Positions 1 to 6,383 of a stretch of DNA of 14,764 nt are shown one piece after another. Under the pieces are notes generated by a model, which made no database searches, was not told the origin of the DNA, and saw only the letters and a program-made list of their open reading frames with translations. The DNA lies in assembly GCA_035499215.1 (NCBI GenBank), contig DATJZH010000130.1, positions 1 through 14,764 of the forward strand. The letters run 5' to 3'. Both the position numbers and the translations under genes were made by a program. This DNA comes from DATJZH01 sp035499215 (GTDB taxonomy: Bacteria; Actinomycetota; Actinomycetes; Streptosporangiales; Streptosporangiaceae). Every line of letters begins with the position of its first letter. The stretch's first letter is position 1.

Positions 1-483
1 GATCCGCCGACCGCGATTTTCGCGGCCTCCGATGCCCAGGCAATGGGCGTGCTCTCGGCTGCCGAGCTCGCTGGCCTCCCGGTCCCGGCCAGGCTCTCGG
101 TCGTCGGTTTCGACGACATCGAGGCCGCGGCGCTGCTCGGCCTCAGCACCGTGCGCCAGCCGCTGCGGCTCAGCGGGGCCGAGGGTGCCAGGCGGCTGTG
201 CGCGCTGCTGAGCGGTGAGCAGGTCAGGCCGCGGCGGCAGGTACTGCCCTTGCGCGTCAAGCACCGGGCGAGCTCCGACCGGCCGGCCCCGCCGGGCCCG
301 CCATCGGCCCGGCAGGCAGCGGCCGGCGGGACCACGCAGCTGCCCGGCGCCGGCCCGGACCGGCCGCCCCGCGACCGGGATCATGCCAGGCCCGGCGTGC
401 GGCGCTCATCCGCCACCGGCAGCCGGGCGCGGTCCCCCCCGGCGAGCCGCAGCCCTGTCAGGCCGCCCCGGGCCCGGGCGTGA
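1..483 (+). CDS. LacI-family transcriptional repressor, C-terminal part (5' end outside window)
   Basis: This frame is open from base 1 and ends at TGA 481-483; 160 codons are visible. The first ~80 residues match the end of the LacI/GalR effector-binding domain: a segment reading TAIFAASDAQAMGVL, then LSVVGFDDIEAA, then a TVRQP stretch and a final helix ending in LLSGE. These are the usual C-terminal landmarks of sugar-responsive LacI repressors; the DNA-binding helix-turn-helix lies upstream of the window. By family knowledge it binds an operator and is released by a sugar. It sits 110 bp upstream of lpqY on the same strand, so it is the natural candidate regulator of the importer (inference). 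Oddly, the frame runs on for about 70 Pro/Arg/Ala-rich residues after the normal family end (around the VKHRASS stretch). That tail resembles translated high-GC non-coding DNA more than a domain. Confidence 0.88.
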   Translation, partial: DPPTAIFAASDAQAMGVLSAAELAGLPVPARLSVVGFDDIEAAALLGLSTVRQPLRLSGAEGARRLCALLSGEQVRPRRQVLPLRVKHRASSDRPAPPGPPSARQAAAGGTTQLPGAGPDRPPRDRDHARPGVRRSSATGSRARSPPASRSPVRPPRARA

Positions 484-593
484 ATGGGTGTTCATCACCG
501 GGAAGCGCGGGTAGTCAGGCTGGTCTGCGCGCTGGCGGGCCGGCACAGCCTTCGGTCCGCAGCACCGGGTATCCACACAGCGCTGGAGGCAAG

Positions 594-1919
594 ATGAGAC
601 GACGTGGCAGCGGCCAGCCCAGATCGCCGCTGGCTGCCCGCGCACGTGCGGGAACCCTGGCCCGACGCAGGGTCGCGCTGCTTGGCGGTGTCCTGCTGGC
701 CGCCGCCGCGCTGGCCGCGTGCGGCACGGGCAATGCGAGCACCGGGCCGGTGACGCTGAACTTCTACCAGTTCCCCGACGTTTCCGGGGCGACCAACACC
801 GAGATCAAGAACTGCGACGCGCAGAGCCACGGCAAGTACACGATCTCTTACCAGCTGCTGCCCGTCGCGTCCGACAGCCAGCGCCTGCAGCTGGTCCGGC
901 GGCTGGCCGCGCACGACTCGACGATCGACATCATGGCCCTGGACGTCACCTGGGAGGCCGAGTTCGCCCAGGCCGGCTGGATACAGCCGTGGACCGGCAG
1001 CGACAAGCAGCAGGTCGTCAACGGGACGCTCAAGCCGGCCCTGAACACGGCGATCTGGAAGGGCCAGCTGTACGCGGCACCGGACAACACCAACACCCAG
1101 CTGCTGTGGTACCGCTCTGATCTCATGCCGCACCCGCCCGGGACGTGGGCGCAGATGATCGCCGACGCGCAGCAGCTGGCCAAGGAGGGCAAGCCGCATT
1201 ACATCGAGATCCAGGGCGCGCAGTACGAGGGCGCGACCGTCTGGTTCAACACGATGGTGGCCAGCGCGGGCGGCACCATCCTCAATCCGGCCGCGACCAG
1301 GGTGACGCTGGGGCCGCCCGCCGCGTTGGCCCTGGCGGACATGAAGCAGCTGGCCGTCTCGCCGGCCGCTGACCCGTCGCTGTCGGTGCAGATGGAGAAC
1401 GACAACCGGCTGGCGATGGAGGCGGGCACGGCAGCGTTCGAGCTGAACTACCCGTTCGTGTATCCGTCGATGAAGGCCGACAACCCGAAGCTGTTCAAGG
1501 TCTTCAAGTGGTCGCTGTACCCGCAGATCGTCCCTGGCGTGCCGTCCAGGGTGACGATCGGCGGCGTGGATATCGCGGTCAGCAGGTACTCCCAGCACCA
1601 GGCGCTCGCCTTCCAGGCCGCGATGTGCCTGCGGGACAAGCAGAACCAGCTGATCGGCGCCACTGTCGGCGGCGTCCCGCCGACGATCGCCAGCCTCTAC
1701 AGCGATCCGAGGATGTTCCCGGACTATCCGTTCCACGCCGACATCCTGCACGCGCTGCAGACCGCGAGCGTGCGGCCGAAGACGCCGCTGTACCAGGTCG
1801 TGTCCATCGACATCTCGCACCTGATCTCGCCGCCGGACGGCATCACCCCGACGACCACGGAGAAGAAGATGGCCAACCAGATCAGCAACGCCCTGCAGTC
1901 GAGGGGCCTGGTCCCGTGA
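594..1919 (+). CDS. lpqY: Trehalose-binding lipoprotein of an LpqY-SugABC type ABC importer
   Basis: This is the extracellular solute-binding protein that captures sugar and delivers it to the SugAB permease. The 441-residue product has an Arg-rich N-terminus (RRR at 24-26), a hydrophobic segment (27-42) and a lipobox LAAC with the lipidated Cys at 43, so it should be anchored to the outer face of the membrane. From memory it follows mycobacterial LpqY along its whole length: RLQLVRRLA (97-105), IMALDVTW (113-120), a TNTQLLWYR stretch (166-174), WFNT (217-220), VTIGGVD (320-326) and a C-terminus ending GLVP. Total length is close to the mycobacterial protein. ATG 594 is chosen because TGGAGG (584-589) lies 4 nt upstream; the frame is open further upstream but without an RBS there. 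It is the first gene of the importer operon. The trehalose assignment rests on this resemblance; another alpha-glucoside remains possible. Confidence 0.9.
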   Translation: MRRRGSGQPRSPLAARARAGTLARRRVALLGGVLLAAAALAACGTGNASTGPVTLNFYQFPDVSGATNTEIKNCDAQSHGKYTISYQLLPVASDSQRLQLVRRLAAHDSTIDIMALDVTWEAEFAQAGWIQPWTGSDKQQVVNGTLKPALNTAIWKGQLYAAPDNTNTQLLWYRSDLMPHPPGTWAQMIADAQQLAKEGKPHYIEIQGAQYEGATVWFNTMVASAGGTILNPAATRVTLGPPAALALADMKQLAVSPAADPSLSVQMENDNRLAMEAGTAAFELNYPFVYPSMKADNPKLFKVFKWSLYPQIVPGVPSRVTIGGVDIAVSRYSQHQALAFQAAMCLRDKQNQLIGATVGGVPPTIASLYSDPRMFPDYPFHADILHALQTASVRPKTPLYQVVSIDISHLISPPDGITPTTTEKKMANQISNALQSRGLVP

Positions 1920-1936
1920 GCCGCCGCGCAGGCGGC
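1920..1936 (+). promoter_or_regulatory. Intercistronic stem-loop between lpqY and sugA
   Basis: GCCGCC (1920-1925) pairs perfectly with GGCGGC (1931-1936) around the 5-nt loop GCGCA. The stem begins at the base right after the lpqY stop codon and ends 16 nt before the sugA Shine-Dalgarno AAGGAG. There is no T-run, so it is unlikely to be a strong intrinsic terminator. In other binding-protein importers (malE-malF is the classic case) a hairpin at this place stabilises the binding-protein mRNA relative to the permease part. That role is inferred here. Confidence 0.5.
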
Positions 1937-1965
1937 GTGCTGACCGCGAGGGAAGGAGCTGGCCG

Positions 1966-2919
1966 ATGAGCATGAGCACGCAGGTGACCGCCGGCGCGGG
2001 GGCCGTCAACCAGACCACTGGCCGGCGCGGGCGCGCGCCGCTGTCGGAGGGCGCGCGGGCCGAGCGCAGGCTCGGCTGGACGCTGTGCGCGCCAGCGGTC
2101 ATCGTGATGATCGCAGTTACCGCCTACCCGGTCGGCTACGCCATCTGGCTGTCGCTGGAGCGCTACAACCTGGAGCTTCCCCAGGACATCAAGTTCGTCG
2201 GGCTGAGCAACTACGCCGCGGTGCTCAGCTCTCCGTACTGGTGGCAGGCCCTCTGGGTGACCGTGCTCATCACCGTCGTGTCGGTTTCCGTCACCCTGGT
2301 GCTCGGCATGATGCTGGCCCTGGTCATGCACCGGACGCTGTTCGGCCGGGGCACGGTCCGCACGGCAGCGCTCATCCCCTACGGGATCGTGACGGTCGCC
2401 GCCGCCTACGGCTGGTATTACGCATGGACGCCAGGTCAGGGCTACCTGTCCGCTCTGTTCAACTACAGCGCGCCGCTGACCTCCCAGTACCGGGCTATCG
2501 GCGTGATCATCCTGGCGGAGATCTGGAAGACCACGCCGTTCATGGGGCTGCTGCTGCTGGCCGGGCTCTCCCTGGTGCCCGAGGACCTGCAAAGAGCCGC
2601 CAAGGTGGACGGCGCCACCACCTGGCAGCGCTTCTGGAAGATCACGGTGCCGCTGATGAAGCCGGCGATCCTGGTCGCGCTGCTGTTCCGGACGCTGGAC
2701 TCGTTCCGGATTTTCGACAACATCTTCATCCTGACCCAGGGCAACAACGGCACAGAATCGGTCTCCATCCTCGGCTGGGACAACCTGTTCAACGCGCTGA
2801 ACCTGGGGATCGGGTCCACGATCGCCATCCTGATCTTCATCTGCGTCGTGATCATCGCCTTCGTGTTCATCAAGGGCTTCGGCACCGCGGCCCCGGGCAC
2901 AGACCTGGAAAGGAGATGA
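1966..2919 (+). CDS. sugA: Trehalose ABC importer permease (MalF/SugA type)
   Basis: This is one of the two membrane subunits that form the sugar channel. The 317-residue product has a Ser/Thr/Ala/Arg-rich cytosolic N-terminus (1-36), then about six hydrophobic segments (roughly 38-62, 96-120, 133-152, 177-202, 232-242 and 283-303). The EAA loop that docks on the ATPase is at about 206-230 (EDLQRAAKVDGATT followed by the ITVPL end). The SNY segment near 81-83 after the first helix is typical of MalF-like sugar permeases. ATG 1966 has AAGGAG (1953-1958) 7 nt upstream; a second in-frame ATG at 1972 would shorten it by two residues. It follows lpqY by 46 bp and precedes sugB by 7 bp, so it is operonic. 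The SugA name follows from the LpqY-like partner and the gene order. Confidence 0.9.
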   Translation: MSMSTQVTAGAGAVNQTTGRRGRAPLSEGARAERRLGWTLCAPAVIVMIAVTAYPVGYAIWLSLERYNLELPQDIKFVGLSNYAAVLSSPYWWQALWVTVLITVVSVSVTLVLGMMLALVMHRTLFGRGTVRTAALIPYGIVTVAAAYGWYYAWTPGQGYLSALFNYSAPLTSQYRAIGVIILAEIWKTTPFMGLLLLAGLSLVPEDLQRAAKVDGATTWQRFWKITVPLMKPAILVALLFRTLDSFRIFDNIFILTQGNNGTESVSILGWDNLFNALNLGIGSTIAILIFICVVIIAFVFIKGFGTAAPGTDLERR

Positions 2920-2926
2920 CCCGCTG

Positions 2927-3766
2927 ATGGCTGCTGTCACCACCACGCCCCGGCAGAAGGCCGACTGGGGGACGGCGAACTTCGTCGTCATCGCGCTGGC
3001 GCTGATCCCGGTCCTCTGGATGGTCTCGCTGTCCTTCAAGACGCCCGCGGCCATCCTCGACCCGTCCTTCATTCCCGCGCACTGGACCTGGGGGAACTAC
3101 ACCCAGATCCTGAAAACCTCGCAGTTCGTCCGGCCGCTGGTCAACTCGATCGGCATCGGCCTGATCTCCACGTTCATCGCCGTGGTGCTGGCCTCCATGG
3201 CGGCCTACGCGGTCGCCCGGCTGCGGTTCCCCGGCAAGGCGCTGCTCGTCGGGATGGCGCTGCTGATCGCGATGTTCCCGCTCATCGCGCTGGTGACCCC
3301 GCTGTTCAGCATCGAGCGCGCGCTGGGCCTGTTCAACACCTGGCCAGGCCTGATCATCCCCTACGTGGCCTTCGGCCTGCCGCTGGGCATCTACACGCTG
3401 TCGGCGTTCTTCCGCGAGATCCCCTGGGAGCTGGAGAAGGCCGCCAAGGTCGACGGTGCCACGCCGTTCCAGGCGTTCGTCAAGGTCATCGCCCCGCTGG
3501 CCGCGCCGGGAATGGTCACGACGTCGATCCTGGTCTTCCTCGCCTGCTGGAACGAGTTCCTGATGGCGATCTCGTTCACCTCGACGATCGCAGCCAGGAC
3601 GGCGCCGGCATCGCTTGCCTACCTCAGCGGCAGCTCGCAGTTCACGGTTCCGACCGGACCCATCGCGGCCGCCGCGGTGGTCATCACCATCCCGATCATC
3701 ATCTTCGTGCTGTTCTTCCAGCGCCGGATCGTCGCCGGGCTCACATCGGGCGCGGTCAAGGGCTAG
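2927..3766 (+). CDS. sugB: Trehalose ABC importer permease (MalG/SugB type)
   Basis: This is the second channel subunit. The 279 residues hold about six hydrophobic spans (about 18-36, 72-97, 105-126, 140-162, 198-215 and 246-264) and an EAA loop at about 168-195 (WELEKAAKVDGATPF ending in IAPLAAPG), the surface that engages SugC. The MVSLSFKTP stretch just after the first helix and the CWNEFL segment (207-212) are typical of MalG-type permeases. ATG 2927 follows the sugA stop by 7 nt; AAAGGAG (2909-2915) overlaps the sugA end and sits 11 nt from the ATG, a slightly long spacing. The short distance suggests translational coupling. Length is near that of the mycobacterial protein. Substrate is inferred from lpqY. 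Confidence 0.9.
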   Translation: MAAVTTTPRQKADWGTANFVVIALALIPVLWMVSLSFKTPAAILDPSFIPAHWTWGNYTQILKTSQFVRPLVNSIGIGLISTFIAVVLASMAAYAVARLRFPGKALLVGMALLIAMFPLIALVTPLFSIERALGLFNTWPGLIIPYVAFGLPLGIYTLSAFFREIPWELEKAAKVDGATPFQAFVKVIAPLAAPGMVTTSILVFLACWNEFLMAISFTSTIAARTAPASLAYLSGSSQFTVPTGPIAAAAVVITIPIIIFVLFFQRRIVAGLTSGAVKG

Positions 3767-3786
3767 CGCGGGCTTAAGGAGAAACT

Positions 3787-5004
3787 GTGGCTGAGATCAT
3801 CCTCGACAACATCACCAAGCGCTACCCCGACGGTGCGCTGGCGGTCGACAAGGTCAGCCTGGACATCGCGGACGGCGAGTTCGTCATCCTGGTCGGGCCC
3901 TCGGGCTGCGGGAAGTCGACCACGCTGAACATGATCGCGGGCCTGGAGGACATCACCGAGGGCGAGCTGCGCATCGGCGGCAAGGTAGTGAACAACGCGA
4001 CGCCCAAGGACCGCGACATCGCGATGGTGTTCCAGAGCTACGCGCTCTACCCGCACATGACCGTCCGGGAAAACATGGGATTCGCGCTGAAGCTGGCCAA
4101 GGCGCCGCAGGCCACCATCAAGGAGAAGGTCGAGGAGGCGGCCAGGATCCTGGACCTGACCCAGCATCTGGACCGCAAGCCGGCCAACCTGTCCGGCGGG
4201 CAGCGGCAGCGGGTCGCGATGGGCCGGGCCATCGTCCGCGATCCGGCAGTGTTCCTGATGGACGAGCCGCTGTCGAACCTCGACGCCAAGCTGCGCGTGC
4301 AGATGCGCACCGAGGTATCGCGCCTGCAGCGGCGGCTCGGCACCACCACGGTCTACGTGACGCACGACCAGACCGAGGCCATGACGCTGGGCGACCGGGT
4401 GGCCGTCATGCGCGGCGGCCTGCTCCAGCAGGTCGGCAGCCCGCAGCAGCTCTACGAGCGGCCGGACAACCTGTTCGTCGCCGGGTTCATCGGCTCCCCG
4501 GCGATGAACTTCCTGCCGGGAAGCATCGAGGACGGCAGCCTGCAGACCGCGCTCGGCGCAATCCCGCTGACCGGGCGGCTGCGGCAGGCCCTGGACCAGG
4601 CGGGCACGGGGCGGCAGGTCATCGTCGGCATCCGGCCGGAGAGTTTCGAAGACGCCGCGCTCGCCGGGCCGGATGCACGCGCGCACGGGATCACCTTCCG
4701 CGCGACGATCGACGTGCTCGAGTCGATGGGGTCCGACGTCTACGTGTACTTCGCCCTCGGGCGGGAGCAGCAGTCGCTCAACGTCGACCAGCTCGCCGAG
4801 CTGGCCCGGGACTCCGGCCGCGCAGACACCGGCGGAACCGGCGACACGATGACCGCCCGGCTGGACCCGGAGACACAGGTGCGCGAGGGAGCGGAGGCAC
4901 AGCTGTGGGCGGACACCCGGTCCATGCACGTCTTCGATCCCGATACCGGCAAGAACCTGACGGCTGGCGCCGGGCCTGCCGCTGCGGACGGCCCGGCCAG
5001 ATGA
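3787..5004 (+). CDS. sugC: Sugar ABC importer ATPase (SugC/MsmX/MalK type)
   Basis: This is the cytosolic ATPase that powers the SugAB channel. Of 405 residues, the N-terminal ABC domain shows Walker A GPSGCGKST (37-45), the Q-loop Gln83 in VFQSYALYPH, the signature LSGGQRQR (135-142), Walker B VFLMDE (155-160), the D-loop SNLD (163-166) and the switch His193 in YVTHDQ. The rest (about 240-385) is the MalK-type TOBE/regulatory region with the GIRPE motif (281-285). A Gly/Asp/Thr-rich insert at about 342-355 and an Ala/Gly-rich tail look specific to this protein. The start is GTG 3787 with AAGGAG (3776-3781) 5 nt upstream. The gap after sugB is 20 bp. It is the last gene of the importer operon and converges, with a 20-bp gap, on the minus-strand ParB-like gene. 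Confidence 0.93.
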   Translation: MAEIILDNITKRYPDGALAVDKVSLDIADGEFVILVGPSGCGKSTTLNMIAGLEDITEGELRIGGKVVNNATPKDRDIAMVFQSYALYPHMTVRENMGFALKLAKAPQATIKEKVEEAARILDLTQHLDRKPANLSGGQRQRVAMGRAIVRDPAVFLMDEPLSNLDAKLRVQMRTEVSRLQRRLGTTTVYVTHDQTEAMTLGDRVAVMRGGLLQQVGSPQQLYERPDNLFVAGFIGSPAMNFLPGSIEDGSLQTALGAIPLTGRLRQALDQAGTGRQVIVGIRPESFEDAALAGPDARAHGITFRATIDVLESMGSDVYVYFALGREQQSLNVDQLAELARDSGRADTGGTGDTMTARLDPETQVREGAEAQLWADTRSMHVFDPDTGKNLTAGAGPAAADGPAR

Positions 5005-5024
5005 CTTCGCTGGTCTGACGCCGC

Positions 5025-5867
5025 CTACCTGACCGCGCGGCGGAGGCGCTCGATGACCTCATCATTCCACTCGTGCGTGCGCAGGAGGCGGTCCCGCTGG
5101 CGGGCCACCCGCAGGTAGGCCTCGGCCTCGGTGCCAGCGCCGACGAGGTCGGCCGCGCGCAGCAGCTGCACGACGGGAGTGAACTCCTGGGCGAGCCAGT
5201 GCCGCGCGGTCTGCTCGCGATCCAGGAAGTGGCCCTTATCCTGCATGCACCGGAAGCCCCAGGCTTCGACGGCCTCGCCGAGTTCGGCATACGACCGGGG
5301 GTCGGTGCAGGTGATCTGCGTGTAGGCCTGGGACGGCAGCGGCACCCTGGCCCGGAAGATGCGCTCGCAGCCCTTCATCAGAAGGTCGCCGCGGCCGCGG
5401 ATGTGACCGGCGGGCAGGGCCGTGTCGATCCTGGTGACGCAGGCGTCGATCGTCGACATGCCGGTGGCGAAGGCGATCGAGACCCGGTGATGGCCGTCCC
5501 GGACAAAGTGCAGGCCGTCGATCCGGTAGACGTCAATCGGCGGGATCGGATCGCCCCGGCGCCGCGCCAGCGCCAGCCGCTCCCAGCGCTCCCTGACCCG
5601 GGCGGAGGTGGGCCGGAATCGGCGGTCGAAGTCGCGGCTGGAGTCCACCGTGCCCACGATGGTGTCCAGCGGGATCGTCCGCAGCCCGAGCCGGCGCTCG
5701 CCCTGCCAGCCCAGGGCGGCGACCACCTCGTCCAGCGGGAGGATGACATTGACGTCGTCGGGCTCCCGGCTGAGCCACTGCGCGAGCCGGGACAGGACCT
5801 GGCGCCGCCGGGCGCGCAGGAAGTCGTTCTCGACGTCGGCACGGGGAAATCCCGTGTCAGCTGGCAC
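5025..5867 (-). CDS. ParB-like domain protein of unknown role
   Basis: The 280-residue protein contains a ParB/sulfiredoxin-like core at about 65-145: a GTVDSSRDFDRRF segment (72-84), PIPPIDVYRI (107-116) and FVRDGHHRVSIA (121-132). The DGHHR box (124-128) matches the ParB box II region, which in the superfamily binds nucleotide. The remainder (about 150-280) is a helical, charged region without a recognised helix-turn-helix. Relatives of this size are common in actinobacteria, usually annotated as ParB domain proteins; the function is not established, and a role in chromosome partitioning is unlikely because the central DNA-binding domain is not visible. Start GTG 5867 has GGGAGG 4 nt upstream. 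It lies 67 bp downstream of the small membrane-protein gene on the same strand and is nested between importer and glucosidase. A regulatory or nucleotide-sensing role is speculation. Confidence 0.8.
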   Translation of the reverse strand: MPADTGFPRADVENDFLRARRRQVLSRLAQWLSREPDDVNVILPLDEVVAALGWQGERRLGLRTIPLDTIVGTVDSSRDFDRRFRPTSARVRERWERLALARRRGDPIPPIDVYRIDGLHFVRDGHHRVSIAFATGMSTIDACVTRIDTALPAGHIRGRGDLLMKGCERIFRARVPLPSQAYTQITCTDPRSYAELGEAVEAWGFRCMQDKGHFLDREQTARHWLAQEFTPVVQLLRAADLVGAGTEAEAYLRVARQRDRLLRTHEWNDEVIERLRRAVR

Positions 5868-5905
5868 GGCGCCTCCCGCAAAGTGGTAAGGTCCGGGCGG
5901 ACTGC

Positions 5906-5922
5906 CCTGGCGGCGGGCCAGG
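5906..5922 (-). other. Stem-loop between membrane-protein and ParB-like genes
   Basis: CCTGGC (5906-5911) pairs with GCCAGG (5917-5922) around a 5-nt GGCGG loop (plus-strand sequence). On the minus strand it lies 12 nt after the stop of the small membrane-protein gene. It has no T-run. It could be a weak terminator or an RNA-processing element, or chance in GC-rich DNA. Confidence 0.3.
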
Positions 5923-5934
5923 CGGCTGCGCCAT

Positions 5935-6321
5935 TCAGCCCGCGGCCGTTTCCCGGATATCGAGGCCGCGCTGCCGCAGCGCCGCCTCGGCCCGGTAGAT
6001 TTCCGCCAGGCCGGCCCGGTCGCCGCCGGCCGGGGGCGGCACGTCGAGCTGCCGGCACGCGGCGCGCAGCGCGTCCAGGTAGGCGCCGCGCAGTGCCCGG
6101 ACGCGGTGGCTCTTGGCCGGCAGGCCGCGCGCGGTCTCGGTCAGCTCCAGCTCGGTGCGCAGCCGGCGAAGGCTGGCCCCCAGCCGGTCGATCGGCTCGG
6201 CCGCGGGGGGCACGCGGCGTGCCTCGGCGAGGCGGCGGCAGCAGCGGATGGCGCCGAGAACGGCGTACCCAGCCGCGGTCGGCAGCAGCAGGGCGAAGGC
6301 CAGGCCGACGAGCGGGCTCAC
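5935..6321 (-). CDS. Small single-pass membrane protein of unknown function
   Basis: The predicted 128-residue protein has one N-terminal hydrophobic helix (about 4-25) followed by a Cys-Cys-Arg-Arg stop-transfer edge (27-30). A cytosolic helical domain rich in Arg, Ala, Leu and Glu follows. The stretch RVRALRGAYLDALRAACRQL (73-92) and the C-terminal IYRAEAALRQRGLDIR (107-122) look like conserved alpha-helices. I recall similar actinobacterial proteins annotated only as hypothetical. The start used is GTG 6321. No good Shine-Dalgarno is seen upstream, and the only G-rich run is about 20 nt away, so the start is uncertain or the transcript is leaderless. It is divergent from the glucosidase gene (62 bp between starts) and co-directional with the downstream ParB-like gene, probably in one transcription unit. 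Strand and frame are supported by the membrane helix and the context. Confidence 0.65.
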   Translation of the reverse strand: MSPLVGLAFALLLPTAAGYAVLGAIRCCRRLAEARRVPPAAEPIDRLGASLRRLRTELELTETARGLPAKSHRVRALRGAYLDALRAACRQLDVPPPAGGDRAGLAEIYRAEAALRQRGLDIRETAAG

Positions 6322-6383
6322 GCCATCAAGTGTCCGCTGCGCCCCCCGGATAAGGCAAACTACCCGGCGAGTAAAGGAGACAG

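Noticed and set aside
484..593. Search for a LacI-type operator upstream of lpqY
   Set aside because: I found no convincing palindrome with a central CG. Only short matches such as GGTG-TTCAT-CACC occur, which are expected by chance.
495..2102. Long minus-strand open frame (about 535 codons) opposite lpqY
   Set aside because: It is antisense to a gene with clear LpqY sequence and encodes Arg/Gly/His-rich low-complexity protein, the usual result of high GC codon bias.
5881..5900. TAAGGT (5887-5892) as a plus-strand promoter
   Set aside because: It matches TANNNT but has no -35 and no plus-strand gene downstream until 6384, so it is probably chance.
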